Program-made: the position numbers and the translations under genes
Notes under the pieces: generated by a model
What the model was told of the DNA's origin: nothing
Databases searched by the model: none
The model's input: only the letters and a program-made list of their open reading frames with translations
In this document: positions 14,882 to 25,600 of the stretch, in pieces
Numbering within the stretch: position 1 is the stretch's first letter
Layout: each line of letters begins with the position of its first letter
Assembly (NCBI GenBank): GCA_021848165.1
Contig: JAJZMW010000160.1
Span: 1-42,050, forward strand
Direction: 5' to 3'
Length of the DNA: 42,050 nt
Source: Thermoplasmata archaeon
Lineage (GTDB): Archaea; Thermoplasmatota; Thermoplasmata; Lutacidiplasmatales; UBA184

Positions 14882-16164
14882 GCGCGACGGCGCGGGGCCA
14901 TGGAATGACCCTGGCGGAGAAGATCCTCGCCCGGGCCTCGGCGACCGAGTCGGTCGTGCCCGGCCAGATCGTCGAGGGGACCGTCGACCTCGCGATGATG
15001 CACGAGCAGGGCGCGCAAACGGTGCAGCCGTTCCACGAGATGGGCGCCACCCGGGTATGGGACCCCGACCGCGTGGTCATCGCCATCGATCACTGGGTCC
15101 CGGCGTCGACCGAGGGGGCGGCGGTGCTCCATCGGATCCTCCGCAAGTTCGCGGACGAGGTCCACCTTCCACACTTCTACGACGTCGGGAACCACGGCAT
15201 CTGTCACCAGATCCTCGCGGAGAACGGGTGGGTCGTTCCGGGGGATCTGGCCGTCGGCACGGACTCTCACACGAACATGCTCGGCGCGATGGGGGCGGTC
15301 GCGGCCGGCATCGGCCCGACCGAGATGGCGGCGGTCCTGGCCCTCGGACGGCTGTGGCTCAAGGTGCCGCCCACGCTCCGCATCGAGGTCCGGGGAACCC
15401 TCGGACCGGGGGTCACGGCGAAGGATCTCGTGCTGCGGACGCTCGGCGAGGTGAAGACGACCGGCGCCACCTACAAGGCGGTCGAATGGACCGGACCCAC
15501 GATCGCGAAGCTCGGCATGCCCGAGCGCCTGACGATCTGCAACATGACGACCGAGATGGGGGCGAAGTGCGGGATGGTTGCCCCGGACGGGACGACCATG
15601 GAGTATCTCGCGCGGACCGCGAAGCACGCGATGCACCCGCTGCAACCGGACGCCGACGCGAGCTACGAACGGATCCTCCGCCTCGATGTCGACGGGATGC
15701 CGCCGATGGTGGCGTGCCCGTACTCCCCCGACAACGTGCGCCCGCTCCCCGAGGTCGCGCGGGAGCACATCCGCGTCGATCAGGCGTTCCTCGGCTCCTG
15801 CACGAACGCCCGGATCGAGGATCTCCGAGAAGGCGCCGCGATCCTCAAGGGCCACAAGGTCCACCCCCGGGTCCGGTTCATCGTCTCGCCGGCGTCGACC
15901 GCGATCTATCGCCAGTGCCTGAGCGAGGGGCTCGTCGACCTCTACACCGAGGCCGGCGCGGTCTTCACGAACTCGAGCTGCTCCGCGTGCTTTGGTGGGA
16001 ACATGGGCATCATCGCCCCGGACGAGGTCTGCGCCTCCTCCTCGAACCGCAACTTCCCCGGGCGCATGGGACCGAAGGAGGGCCGCATCTACCTCATGTC
16101 CCCCGCCGCGACCGTCGCGGCGGCGATCCGCGGCGAGCTCGCCGATCCCCGGGAGTACGCCTAG
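14878..16164 (+). CDS. 3-isopropylmalate/homoaconitate dehydratase, large subunit
   Basis: The 428-residue aconitase-superfamily subunit carries [4Fe-4S] ligands at C308 (GSCTNARIEDL) and in NSSCSACFGG (C368, C371), plus VGTDSHTNMLGAMGA and SSSNRNFPGRMGPKEG. It works with the small subunit encoded 7 nt downstream to isomerise the hydroxy-acid made by the upstream synthase. The third/fourth-ligand segment reads NSSCSACFGG instead of the usual PGCGxCxG of LeuC, a mild divergence. The ATG overlaps the synthase stop (ATGA); a second in-frame ATG at 14905 is possible and would start directly at the conserved TLAEKIL helix. Confidence 0.88.
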   Translation: MSATARGHGMTLAEKILARASATESVVPGQIVEGTVDLAMMHEQGAQTVQPFHEMGATRVWDPDRVVIAIDHWVPASTEGAAVLHRILRKFADEVHLPHFYDVGNHGICHQILAENGWVVPGDLAVGTDSHTNMLGAMGAVAAGIGPTEMAAVLALGRLWLKVPPTLRIEVRGTLGPGVTAKDLVLRTLGEVKTTGATYKAVEWTGPTIAKLGMPERLTICNMTTEMGAKCGMVAPDGTTMEYLARTAKHAMHPLQPDADASYERILRLDVDGMPPMVACPYSPDNVRPLPEVAREHIRVDQAFLGSCTNARIEDLREGAAILKGHKVHPRVRFIVSPASTAIYRQCLSEGLVDLYTEAGAVFTNSSCSACFGGNMGIIAPDEVCASSSNRNFPGRMGPKEGRIYLMSPAATVAAAIRGELADPREYA

Positions 16165-16171
16165 AGGGAGG

Positions 16172-16702
16172 ATGCGCGAGATCATCGAGGGCCGGGTGTG
16201 GACGCTCGGCCGGGACGTCGACACCGACCAGATCATCTCGGGGAAGTACCTGACGATCATCGATCCGAACGTCCTGAAGACCAAGGTTCTCGAGATCGGC
16301 CTGCCCGAGTTCGCCAGCCAATCGCGCCCGGGGGACATCCTCGTCGCCGACGCCAACTTCGGCTCCGGCTCGAGCCGGGAGCACGCGCCGCAGGCGCTGC
16401 GGGCCGCCGGAGTCGGGGCGATCGTCGCCGATTCGTTCGCCCGCATCTTTTACCGCAACTCGATCAATCTCGGGATCCCGACGATCGAGGCCCCGGGGGT
16501 CCGCGCGCTCTTCGAGAGGTTCGACCCCGCCCGCATCGACATGCGCGCGGGGTCGGTGACGAACGTCCGCACCGGTCGGTCGATCTCCTTCCCTCCGCTG
16601 CCGCCCCACCTGATCGATCTCTTGGAGGCGGGCGGATTGGTGGAGAAGGTCCGCCGCGAGCTCGCGGCGCGCCACCCACCCGCGGGGACGATGCCCCGAT
16701 GA
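16172..16702 (+). CDS. 3-isopropylmalate/homoaconitate dehydratase, small subunit
   Basis: The 176-residue swivel-domain subunit shows DVDTDQIISGKYLT, ADANFGSGSSREHAPQAL and ADSFARIFYRNSINLGIP, all standard for LeuD/HacB. The loop after the first helix, which helps set substrate specificity in this family, reads YLTI (residues 26-29). It differs from the arginine-containing loop described for archaeal homoaconitase small subunits, as I recall them, so a non-carboxylate side chain (isopropylmalate-like) is mildly favoured. It follows the large subunit by 7 nt and overlaps the dehydrogenase start (ATGA). Confidence 0.88.
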   Translation: MREIIEGRVWTLGRDVDTDQIISGKYLTIIDPNVLKTKVLEIGLPEFASQSRPGDILVADANFGSGSSREHAPQALRAAGVGAIVADSFARIFYRNSINLGIPTIEAPGVRALFERFDPARIDMRAGSVTNVRTGRSISFPPLPPHLIDLLEAGGLVEKVRRELAARHPPAGTMPR

Positions 16703-17832
16703 GGAGCGCGCGCGCCGAGATCGCCGTTCTCCCGGGCGACGGGATCGGACCCGAGGTGATCCGCGAGGGAGAGAAGGTGCTCGCGGCTCTCGGCGAGAAC
16801 GGCGCCGCCCCGTGGAACCTCACCCGGTACCCCGGCGGCGCGGAGTACTACGAACGGACCGGCCGGGAGTGGGAGCCCGAAGCCGAGGCGGCGACGGAGC
16901 GCGCCGACGCGATCCTCCTGGGCGCGGTCGGCAAGCCCGGGGTCTCGCTCCCCAACGGGGACATCGCCGGGGCCGCCCTCGTGCTCGGACTCCGAACGAA
17001 CCTCGATCTGTACGCGAACGTCCGCCCGTGCCGTCTGTACCCCGGGGTGCTCCACCGCGTCCACGCCTCCTACCAGCAGATCTGGCGGCCGGAGCTGGTC
17101 GACATGATCCTCGTCCGAGAGAACACGGAGGATCTCTACGCCCCGCTGCACGGCCGCCTGAGCCGCGCGCACGAGACCGAGGTCGCGGTCGACACCCGCC
17201 TCATCACTCGCAAGGGCGCGGAGCGGGTCGTGCGACGCGCCTTCGAGATCGCCCAACGGCGGGGGAAGGGGGCCCCCGAGGACCAGCGGCTCCGCCTCAC
17301 GTGCGTCGACAAGTCGAACGTGATGGAGGGATGCCGGTTCTTCCGGGAGACCTACGACCGCGTGAGCGCCGAGTTCCCCGGGGTCGACCGGGACTACGCT
17401 TACGTCGACGCGTTCACCCAGTGGCTCGTCCGCAACCCGGAACACTTCGACGTCGTGGTCGCCCCCAACATGATGGGCGACATCATCACCGATCTCGCGA
17501 GCGTCCTCCAGGGAGGGATGGGGTTCGCCGCCGGAGGGAACCTCGGCGACCGTCACGCGATGTTCGAGCCGGTCCACGGGAGCGCGCCCAAGTACGCGGG
17601 TCGCGACCAGGTGAACCCGTTCGCGACGTTCTTCGCGATCGAGATGATGCTGCGCTACCTCGGCGACCGACGGGGGGACGGTACGTTCTCGGCCCAGGCC
17701 GACCGGCTCGAGCGAGCGATCGCCGGCATCCTCGCCGACGGCGCGGCGCGGACCTACGACCAGGGGGGTACCGCCCGGACCAGCGAGGTCGGCGACCGCG
17801 TCGCGGCCGCGGTGCGCGGAGAGCGTCGATGA
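16699..17832 (+). CDS. Isocitrate/isopropylmalate dehydrogenase family protein (beta-decarboxylating)
   Basis: The 377-residue protein begins IAVLPGDGIGPEVI and has the substrate arginines in LGLRTNLDLYANVRP (R99, R109), RENTEDLY, catalytic K205 (VDKSN), metal aspartates D237, D261 and D265, and the cofactor loop GSAPKYAG. Where isocitrate dehydrogenase has Ser and Asn that bind isocitrate (S113 and N115 in E. coli), this protein has A93 and V95, a hydrophobic pocket more like isopropylmalate dehydrogenase. K298-Y299 correspond to the NADP-selecting Lys-Tyr of E. coli isocitrate dehydrogenase. A LeuB-like, possibly NADP-using enzyme is inferred. It overlaps both neighbours by ATGA junctions. 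Confidence 0.87.
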   Translation: MRSARAEIAVLPGDGIGPEVIREGEKVLAALGENGAAPWNLTRYPGGAEYYERTGREWEPEAEAATERADAILLGAVGKPGVSLPNGDIAGAALVLGLRTNLDLYANVRPCRLYPGVLHRVHASYQQIWRPELVDMILVRENTEDLYAPLHGRLSRAHETEVAVDTRLITRKGAERVVRRAFEIAQRRGKGAPEDQRLRLTCVDKSNVMEGCRFFRETYDRVSAEFPGVDRDYAYVDAFTQWLVRNPEHFDVVVAPNMMGDIITDLASVLQGGMGFAAGGNLGDRHAMFEPVHGSAPKYAGRDQVNPFATFFAIEMMLRYLGDRRGDGTFSAQADRLERAIAGILADGAARTYDQGGTARTSEVGDRVAAAVRGERR

Positions 17833-19010
17833 GCGCGCGCCAGGTCGCGATCGTCGCCGGCGTGACGACCGCGTTCGGGGTCCGCCCGACCACCTGGAGC
17901 GAGATGGCCCAGGAGGTCGGGGCGGCGCTCTTCCGTGAGGAACCGGAATTGCGCAGCGAGGACGTCGACTCCCTCTTCGTTGGTGCCGCCGAACCGGAGC
18001 GGTTCGCCTTCCAATCGCACGTCGCCCCGCTCGCCGCGGAGCAGATGGGGTTGCGCCCCGACCGGATCCTGCAGCGGACCGAGCTTGCCTGCGCGTCGGG
18101 CCAATCGGCGATCCGCTCCGCGTACGCCGCCATCGCCGCCGGCCTGTCCGACATCGCCGTCGCCGTCGGGATCGAGAAGATGAACCTCCCGTCGATGGCC
18201 GAGGCGAACGCGTCGATGGGATGCGTGATGGATCGAGCGTGGGACGGGCCCCACGGCGCGACCGCCCCCCCGTTCTTTGCGATGGTCGCGCAGCGCCACA
18301 TGCTCGAGCACGGGACGACCGAGGAGCAGCTTGCCGCCGTCTCGGCGAAGAACCATCGGTTCGCCAACACCAACCCGACCTCGCAGTTCTATTCGAAGGT
18401 CTTCTCCCGGGAGAAGCTCGCCCGCCTGCCCCTCATCGCCCCCCCGCTGCGCCTCGGCGACTGCTCGAGCATGACCGACGGGGCGGCCGCCGTCGTCCTG
18501 ACGGCCGACGAGAACGTCCGGCGGTTCACGGAGACCCCCGCCTGGATCCGCGGGACCGGACAGTACTCCCATTTCCACAACCTGGCGCACGCCGGGTCCC
18601 TCACCGAGTGGCCCGGACTCACCCGGGCGGCGCGGGGGGCGCTCGGCCAGGCCGGCATCGGGATCGGCGACATCGACGTCGCCGAGCTCCACGACTGCTT
18701 CACGATCTCCGAGATCGTCGAGTACGAGGCGCTCGGTCTCTGCCCTCCGGGCCGGGGGGGGGCGTTCGTCGAGGAGGGGCGGTCGGACGTCGGCGGCGAC
18801 ATCGTCGTCAACCCGCGGGGCGGGCTCCTCGGCTGCGGCCACCCTCTCGGAGCGACCGGGATCGCTCAGGCGGTCGAGATCTTCGGCCAGCTGGGCCAAC
18901 GCGTGCCGGCGGCCCGCCAAGCTCCGCACGCCGAGTGGGGGCTCGTCCACAACCTCTCCGGCAGCGCGAACGTCCATTCGGTCATGGTCTATCAGGGCGG
19001 GGGGACGTGA
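17829..19010 (+). CDS. Thiolase family protein (acetyl-CoA C-acyltransferase, archaeal/SCP-x type)
   Basis: The 393-residue protein has the nucleophilic cysteine in ELACASGQSAIR (C88), the VAELHDCFTISEI segment and the GHPLGATG motif (H338) of archaeal thiolases. Its usual archaeal job is condensing two acetyl-CoA to acetoacetyl-CoA for the mevalonate pathway, working in a complex with HMG-CoA synthase and a DUF35 protein. Here the DUF35 partner follows directly but no HMG-CoA synthase is present. The ATG overlaps the dehydrogenase stop (ATGA), which makes it part of the chain-elongation operon. A biosynthetic or a degradative acyl-CoA role is possible. Confidence 0.88.
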   Translation: MSARQVAIVAGVTTAFGVRPTTWSEMAQEVGAALFREEPELRSEDVDSLFVGAAEPERFAFQSHVAPLAAEQMGLRPDRILQRTELACASGQSAIRSAYAAIAAGLSDIAVAVGIEKMNLPSMAEANASMGCVMDRAWDGPHGATAPPFFAMVAQRHMLEHGTTEEQLAAVSAKNHRFANTNPTSQFYSKVFSREKLARLPLIAPPLRLGDCSSMTDGAAAVVLTADENVRRFTETPAWIRGTGQYSHFHNLAHAGSLTEWPGLTRAARGALGQAGIGIGDIDVAELHDCFTISEIVEYEALGLCPPGRGGAFVEEGRSDVGGDIVVNPRGGLLGCGHPLGATGIAQAVEIFGQLGQRVPAARQAPHAEWGLVHNLSGSANVHSVMVYQGGGT

Positions 19011-19573
19011 TGGCCGCCGAAAGCCGTCCCCGCAAGCTTCCTCCGTCGGACGAGGCAGCGCGCCGATCGGAGTCGGCCCCCCCTCCCCCCGTCGCTTCGG
19101 CGGCGCCGCCCGCCCCGACCGAGCGCCCCCCCGCGAGCGCCCGGCCCCCGCTCCCGTTCCTCCTCGACTTCTTTCCGCTCGAAGGGCCGGAACACACGCG
19201 CCTATCGGCGTTCTACGACGAGCTCCGGCGTCGGCGATTCACGACCACGCGCTGCTCGGGGTGCGGGCAGCTCCACTGGCCCCCTCGCGTCGCATGCCCG
19301 GCCTGCCACTCGGAGTCGCTCGGATGGGTCGAACTCCCCACGACCGGACGGATCTACGCGTTCAGCGCCGTGCTCGCGGGAGCCCCGTTGGGCTTGGAAG
19401 GAGACGTCCCGTTCGCGGTCGGACTCGTCGACCTCGACGGCGTCCCGCTGCGCATTTTCGGGCGGATCGACGGCCGACCGTGGCCGGAGCTGCACGTCGG
19501 TGACCCGGTCCGGGTCGTCCCGTACGATCTGCCGGACGGACGGGCGTTCTACCGATTCGAGGTCGTCCCGTAA
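19010..19573 (+). CDS. Zn-ribbon OB-fold protein (DUF35 family), thiolase partner
   Basis: Residues 1-50 are a Pro/Ala/Ser-rich, probably disordered extension. From about residue 55 a helix (FYDELRRRRF) leads into a rubredoxin-like zinc ribbon CSGCG...CPACH, then an OB-fold ending VVPYDLPDGRAFYRFEVV. In archaea such proteins bridge thiolase and HMG-CoA synthase and shape a shared CoA-binding site. Its ATG overlaps the thiolase TGA (TGATG), so the pair is made together. The long low-complexity N-terminus is unusual for the family; an internal start would remove it, but no ATG is available before the conserved helix. Confidence 0.85.
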   Translation: MAAESRPRKLPPSDEAARRSESAPPPPVASAAPPAPTERPPASARPPLPFLLDFFPLEGPEHTRLSAFYDELRRRRFTTTRCSGCGQLHWPPRVACPACHSESLGWVELPTTGRIYAFSAVLAGAPLGLEGDVPFAVGLVDLDGVPLRIFGRIDGRPWPELHVGDPVRVVPYDLPDGRAFYRFEVVP

Positions 19574-19619
19574 CGCCGGCGCTTCGGCGAGCGCGTCCTA
19601 TCGGTGGGAAAGGACAGCC

Positions 19620-19628
19620 TATTTATAG
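19620..19628 (+). promoter_or_regulatory. TATA box for the aglB-like operon
   Basis: TATTTATAG, preceded by an AG-rich stretch resembling a BRE, is the strongest TATA match in the window. Transcription would start near 19650, leaving about 25 nt of leader before the ATG at 19675. Confidence 0.7.
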
Positions 19629-19674
19629 TGGCCCAAGGTCTCGCGGCCCGCCGGTCCGAGGGCACCGGTCGTCA

Positions 19675-22600
19675 ATGGTCACCGATTCTCAGGGGTGGTG
19701 GAGCCGGCACGGGTGGACCGTCGCCCTGCTCCTCTCGGCCTTCGGGCTCGCGTTCGCGGTGCGGTCGATCTGGACGATCCCGGTCCTGAACCAGTTCGGG
19801 AACCTCTACGTCTACGCGGGCGGCTCGGATTCGTACTACCACTCGCGGGTGATGCAATTCATCATCTCGAACCACCGGACGCTGATCTTCGACCCGCTCT
19901 TGAACTACCCGATCGGAGCGATCAACCCCCGGGAGCCGCTGTTCGACTGGATGAATGCGATCCTCGGGATCGTCTTCGCCCCGCTCTTTGGCGGGAACGC
20001 CGATAACGCGGGCGCGTTCTTCCTCAATCTCCAGGCTCCGCTCTGGGCGGCGCTGAGCGTCTTCCCGATCTACCTCATCGGGCGGGAGGTCGGGGACCGC
20101 CGCACCGGGATCATCGCCGGGTTCATCTTCGCGTTCCTTCCGGCCACGATCACGGAATCGATCTTTGGCTACGGGAACTATCTGAGCTTCTACACCTTCA
20201 TCATCCTGGTCGTCATCTACTCCTACATCCGGACGGTCAGGGCCGTCGGGTCGCGCCGTTGGGTCGATTCCTACCGCCATCCGAGGTCGATCGTCGCCGG
20301 CCTGCGCGGGCTCTGGCGGACCGAACGCACCGCGATCAAATGGGCCGTGTTCACCGGCGTCGGGTTCGGGACGCTCGCTCTCGCCTGGCAAGGATACACC
20401 TACGCGATCGCGGTCATCGGCGTGTTCATCATCGTCGCGATGCTCATCGAGCGGATCCGCAAGGTCGATTCGTTCGGACTCTACGTCGTCACGTGGATCG
20501 TCGGGCTCGTGGGCTTTCCGATCGCCATGCCCTACTACTACTTCCAACACCAGTTCGTGGGGTGGTTCGACCTTCCGCTCCTGCTCTTCTTTGGGATCCT
20601 GCTCCTGCTCCTCCCCTTCCTCGTGCTCCGAGACTACCCCTGGGTCGTCTCGATCCCGGCCGTCATCGGCATCTACTTCGCCGGCGGCGTCGTGCTCTTG
20701 CTCCTCAACCCGACCTACTTCACGGAGATCGTCACCGGGCAAGGCTACTTCGTCAAGACACTGATCTACTCGACCGTCGCCGAAGCTCAGGCGCCGTCGT
20801 TCGACACGCTCGCGATCTCCTACGGTGTCGTCACCTTCTTCCTCGCCTTCGTCGGCGTCGGCCTCTACGGTTGGGCGCTGATCCGTTCCCGGTTCCCTCG
20901 CTGGCTCCTCGTGTTCCTGATCTTCGCGATCCTCTCGATCTACCTCCCCATCTCCGCCTCGAAGTTCCTGCTCCTCGGATCTCCCGCGTTCGCGCTCCTC
21001 GGCGCGGAAGCGCTGCGGCGGCTCTGGGACCTCGGAGGCTACTCCGATCTGCGCCAGGGCGTGAATTCGCTCGCGGACACGCGCAGCCGGCTCACGGCGA
21101 TCCGCAAGTCGTTCAAGGCGCGGCATGTGCTCATCGTTCTGCTCGTGGTCGGCCTTCTGGTCCCCAACGTCTGGTACGGCATGGACGCCGGCATCCCGAG
21201 CAACGTGAAGGCGCAGGCGTCGGACCAGGTGTACCATTCGCTGCCCTCGTGGCTCCAGGCCCCGGCGAGCCAGGCATCGAGCTTCTACTTCGGCGCGGCG
21301 GGCTCGGCGATCGACACGCCGAATCTGTACGACTCGGCCGGCTACTCTTGGTTAGCGCAGCAAGATACGGCCATCCCGCAACCCGAGCGACCCGCCCTGA
21401 TCGCGTGGTGGGACTACGGGTTCCAGACGATCGACCAAGGGCAGCATCCGTCGGTCGCCGACAACTTCCAGAACGGCATCGACCCGTCGGGGCAGTTCCT
21501 ACTCTCCCAGAACCAGTCGATCGCGATCGGGGTGCTCTCGACGACGCTCCTCTACGCCGAACTCGTGAAGGACGGCGGTTCTACTCTCCCGTCGGGGCTG
21601 ACGACCGTCCTCGCTTCGAACGGCATCAAGGTAGCCACGCTGATGGCGGACCTGACCGACCGGGCCGCCGACTACAACGCGGTCGTGGCGAACCCCCAGA
21701 TCTACATGCCCGTCAACCCGGCCACCCTCACCGACCTCAACGCGGTCTACATGGTGACGAGCTACTACCTCGCGACCCTGACGCCGACCGCGGTCGCGCA
21801 GGTGTACAACGCGATCCAGCAGTATACGGGTTGGTCGATCCGTTACGCGATGGCCGATAGCCGCCTGATCCCCTTCAGCGGCACGAGCACCGGCATCTAC
21901 TACGCGCCGGCCGATCTGACGGGCCGTCTGATCGACTCGGGGGGGAACCCGGAGACGTACTTCAACGTCACCGTGCTCGGCTCGAACGGGCAGTACTATC
22001 CTTCCGGCCAAGTGCCCCCGTCGGTCCAGGCGGTGAACTACTACGTGAACTATTTCGCGCCGTTCTACAACTCGATGATCTACCGGATCTACTTCGGCTA
22101 CAACGGGACCGATATCGGTCTCTCCGCCGGAATCCCGGGCCTCGCCGGTTCCCTCACGAGCTACCCGATCGAGCCGGGCTGGATGGAGTCGCACTTCATG
22201 GTGCAGTACCAGACGGCCTACTACTGCCCCACCCCGTCGCAGGCGGCGAGCCAGGGCTGCTTCTACGCCACGAACCGCCCCACGGCGGAGGCGCTCGCCG
22301 CGAGCCAGGGCGGGGTCGCGAACCTGAACGCGAGCGCCTACTTCGGCGGGGGCGAGTCGGTGCTCGTGTACTACGCCGGTCAGCCGATGACCGGGACGGT
22401 GACCCTCCCGAACGGCGTGCCGGTCGCGGGCGCGCGGGTGACGGTGGACGATGGCTGGGGGATCCCGCACCAGAGCGTCGTGACCGGCCCGAACGGCGAG
22501 TACTCGATCCTCTTGCCGCCGGGGAACGACACCGTGAACGTCACGATCGGGACCCTGCAGGGACTTAGCCAGCAAGGGAACATCGTCCTCGATTCGATCC

Positions 22601-25600
22601 CGATCCAGGTCTCGCCGGCGCTCGGATACAGCTTCTCGGCGCCCACCCTCGTCCGCTCGATCGTGCTGGATCCCTCGACCGTCTCGGGGATCGTGTACTG
22701 GAACATCGCGAACTCGACCGCCTACGTGCCCACGATCGACCCCGTCGCCGCCAACGCCCAGGTCGTCCTTTGGGGGGTTGCGAACGGGAGCCGCATCACG
22801 ACCTCGACCGACGCCGGGGGGACGTTCCAGCTCACGAACGTCCCGCCGGGGGTCTACGACTACAGCGTCCTCTACCAAGGCGCGAACTACACCCAAACGA
22901 GCGTCTACGTCAATCCGGCGAGCTCCCCGGTCAATGCGAGCGCGGGCCTGACGCCGGCGAACCTCACGGGGACCGTGAGCGACAGCTCCGGCGCGCCGAT
23001 CGCTCTCGCTGCCGTCACGATCCAAGGGGCGAACGGGCTCAGTCTTACCGTACCGACCGACAACCAAGGAACGTACACGCTCCAAGACCTCGGGCCCGGA
23101 AACTATACCCTCACCGCAGTCGGCCCTTCCGCGAACGAACGCTCCTTGGGAACATCGCTCGTCCTCACCTCGATCGGAGAGCACAAGGTCGTGAACCTGG
23201 TCGAAGCGCCGGTCGCACCGGTGAGCTTCACCGTCAGCGCGGGGGGGCTTCCGCTCGCGAACGTTCCGGTTCGATTGACCCCGGATCCCGGTGGGAACGG
23301 GACCTCCCCGGTCGCCTCTTACGTGCGAGCGCTCGCGAACGCGACCGTCCTTACCTCGAACGCCGCCGGGGTCGTCAGTGGCTACATTCCCGTCGGGCGA
23401 TACTCGGTCTACGCGGCCACGGTCGTGGGCTCGACCCTCGAGGCGGCGGTCGGCTCGCTTGACGTGTCCACCGCGGCGAGCGCCGTGATCGGTCCCTCCC
23501 TCATCCTCGCCCCGGCCGGATGGCTCACCGGCGCGATCGTCCCGTCGGCCGGGGCGAACTCGACCAGCGTGGTCGTGGCGTTCTCGTCCGGTGGGGCTTC
23601 CACGTACCTCGCGACGACCAACGGCTCGTTCGCCGTGGCGGTGCCGTTCGGGAACTACACCGTTCTCACGCTCCAGAGCCCGACAGGATCTTCGAGCTCT
23701 CTGGACGCCGCGCTCCAAGCGGCGAGCGTCCCGTCGCGCACGTCGCTCGCGGTCGACCCGGTGGTCGCGATCCGAACCACGGTGGCCGTGACGACCCCGA
23801 TCGGCGGTTCGGGAGAGTATCCGGCCGCCGGAACGACCGCCACCCTTTCGATCGGCGGGGGCCCGATCGCGATTTCCGTCCCCGTCAGCGCGGGCGGGAA
23901 CGCCTCCCTGATCGCCCCGTCGTCGTTGGCCAACGGGCAGACCTACTGCTTCTCGGTCGCCGGGTACGGCTACGCGTCCGCGCAGGAGTGCGGCATCGCC
24001 CCCGGGGCGCTCTCCTCGTTCACGCATCTTTCGATCGCGTTCGTCCCGGTCGCGCTGACGTTGGACCTCACGGGCGCCCCCGGGGGCGCGCCGGTGACCG
24101 TCTACCTCAACGGGACCAGCGCGACCGCCCCCGACTACATGGTGACGGGCACGAGCACCGTCACGGTGTCGGTGAACCCCGGCAACTACACCGTCGCGGC
24201 GATCGCGCCCGGCACGCCGGGTCGAACTCTGTACATGTCTCGCCCCGGCCCGACGCTCACCCTCCCTCTCGGGAGCGGGGCCAGGACCGAGTCGATCGCC
24301 CTCCAATTCGAAGTGAACGCGACCGGCACTCTGCTCCTTCCGGCAGGCCTCCCGGCCTCGAACGTGACGATCGAGCTGACCGGCGGGACGACGACCGCGC
24401 ACGTGAACGGAACCGCGTACACGCACGGCTTCTACGTCGCCCCCGGGAGCTATTCCGCCTATTCGGTCGGCACGAGCGCGTCGGGAAGCTTCACCAACCT
24501 CACGGGGGTGACGGTGTCGAACGGGGGGATCGTCTCGCCCACGGTCCGGCTCGGATTACCGGGCTACGTGCTGAGCGGCACGTTGGTCGCCCCCAACGGA
24601 ACCGTGGTTCCCGCCACGACGACCGTCGTCCTCACCTCGAGCGCCGGGGCCGTCGCCCGAGCGAGCGCGACGGCGGGGCGATTCTCGATCACCCTCCCCG
24701 CGGGCACGAGCTACACGGCGACGTCCCAAGCGACCGTCGTGACGGGGGGTCCCAACGGTTCGTACTTCGTGGAATGGTCGACCGTGCCCGGCGGGTCCGT
24801 CTGCTCGGTCGGCGCGGCCCCAAGCACGTGTCAGGTTTCGATGACCGGGTCGGTCCAGCCGGTCTGGTTCAACGGGACCGTTGGGGCGCCAGGGTATTCG
24901 GGTTTCCTCCCGTCGACGCTGACCTTGGTGGGTCCGTATCCGGCCGGGTCGCGAACGACGATCGCCGCCCCGAACGGCGTCTTCTCGGTCTCGGTCGCCC
25001 CCGGCGCCTACACGCTCTACGTCACGAGCGACGGCGCGACGAGCGCCTTTGCGAATCTGTCGAGCGTGACGATCCTGCCGTCCAGTGGGGCGTTCTCGGT
25101 CCGGCTCTCTGACGCGTGGCAGGATCTGATCACGATCCAATCCCCCGGGGGGGGTGGGATCGCGCCGAGCTCGGTGACGCTGAACGTCCTCTCGGTGACG
25201 GGCGCGCGGTGGGCGATCGACTCCGCGCCGCTCTCCGTGCCGATCCCGCTGACGCTGCCGATCGGGGTCTATTCGTTGCGGGCAAACGCGACCGGAAGCC
25301 CGTACGGGGCTCTCGCCGCCGCGCAGGCGCTCGGGAGCGCCACGATCCTCGGCGGGAACACGGCGACCCGGCTTTCGCTGGCCTGGTCGCTCACCACCGA
25401 CGTCTCGGGCCTGGCGCTCGGGACGGGACGCGTCGACCTCCCGGCGAGCGGGGGCCTCGTCCAGTTCAGCGTCACCCTCACGAACCACGGTTCCGCGCCC
25501 ACGCGGGTCAGCGTGGTCGTGAGCCCGGCGTACTGGACCGTCTCGACGTCGCTCACGAACGTGACCCTCGGCGTCACCGCTCCGACCAACACGACCTCGG

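Noticed and set aside
19672..21237. 521-residue minus-strand frame opposite the start of aglB
   Set aside because: Composition is Asp/Glu/Arg/Val-rich antisense of hydrophobic codons, with no recognisable motif; the plus strand carries clear STT3 motifs.
21499..24426. 975-residue open frame on the minus strand inside aglB
   Set aside because: It is almost entirely Arg/Gly/Asp/Glu/Val, lacks any domain, and mirrors the codon structure of the plus-strand gene. It is a GC-driven shadow frame.
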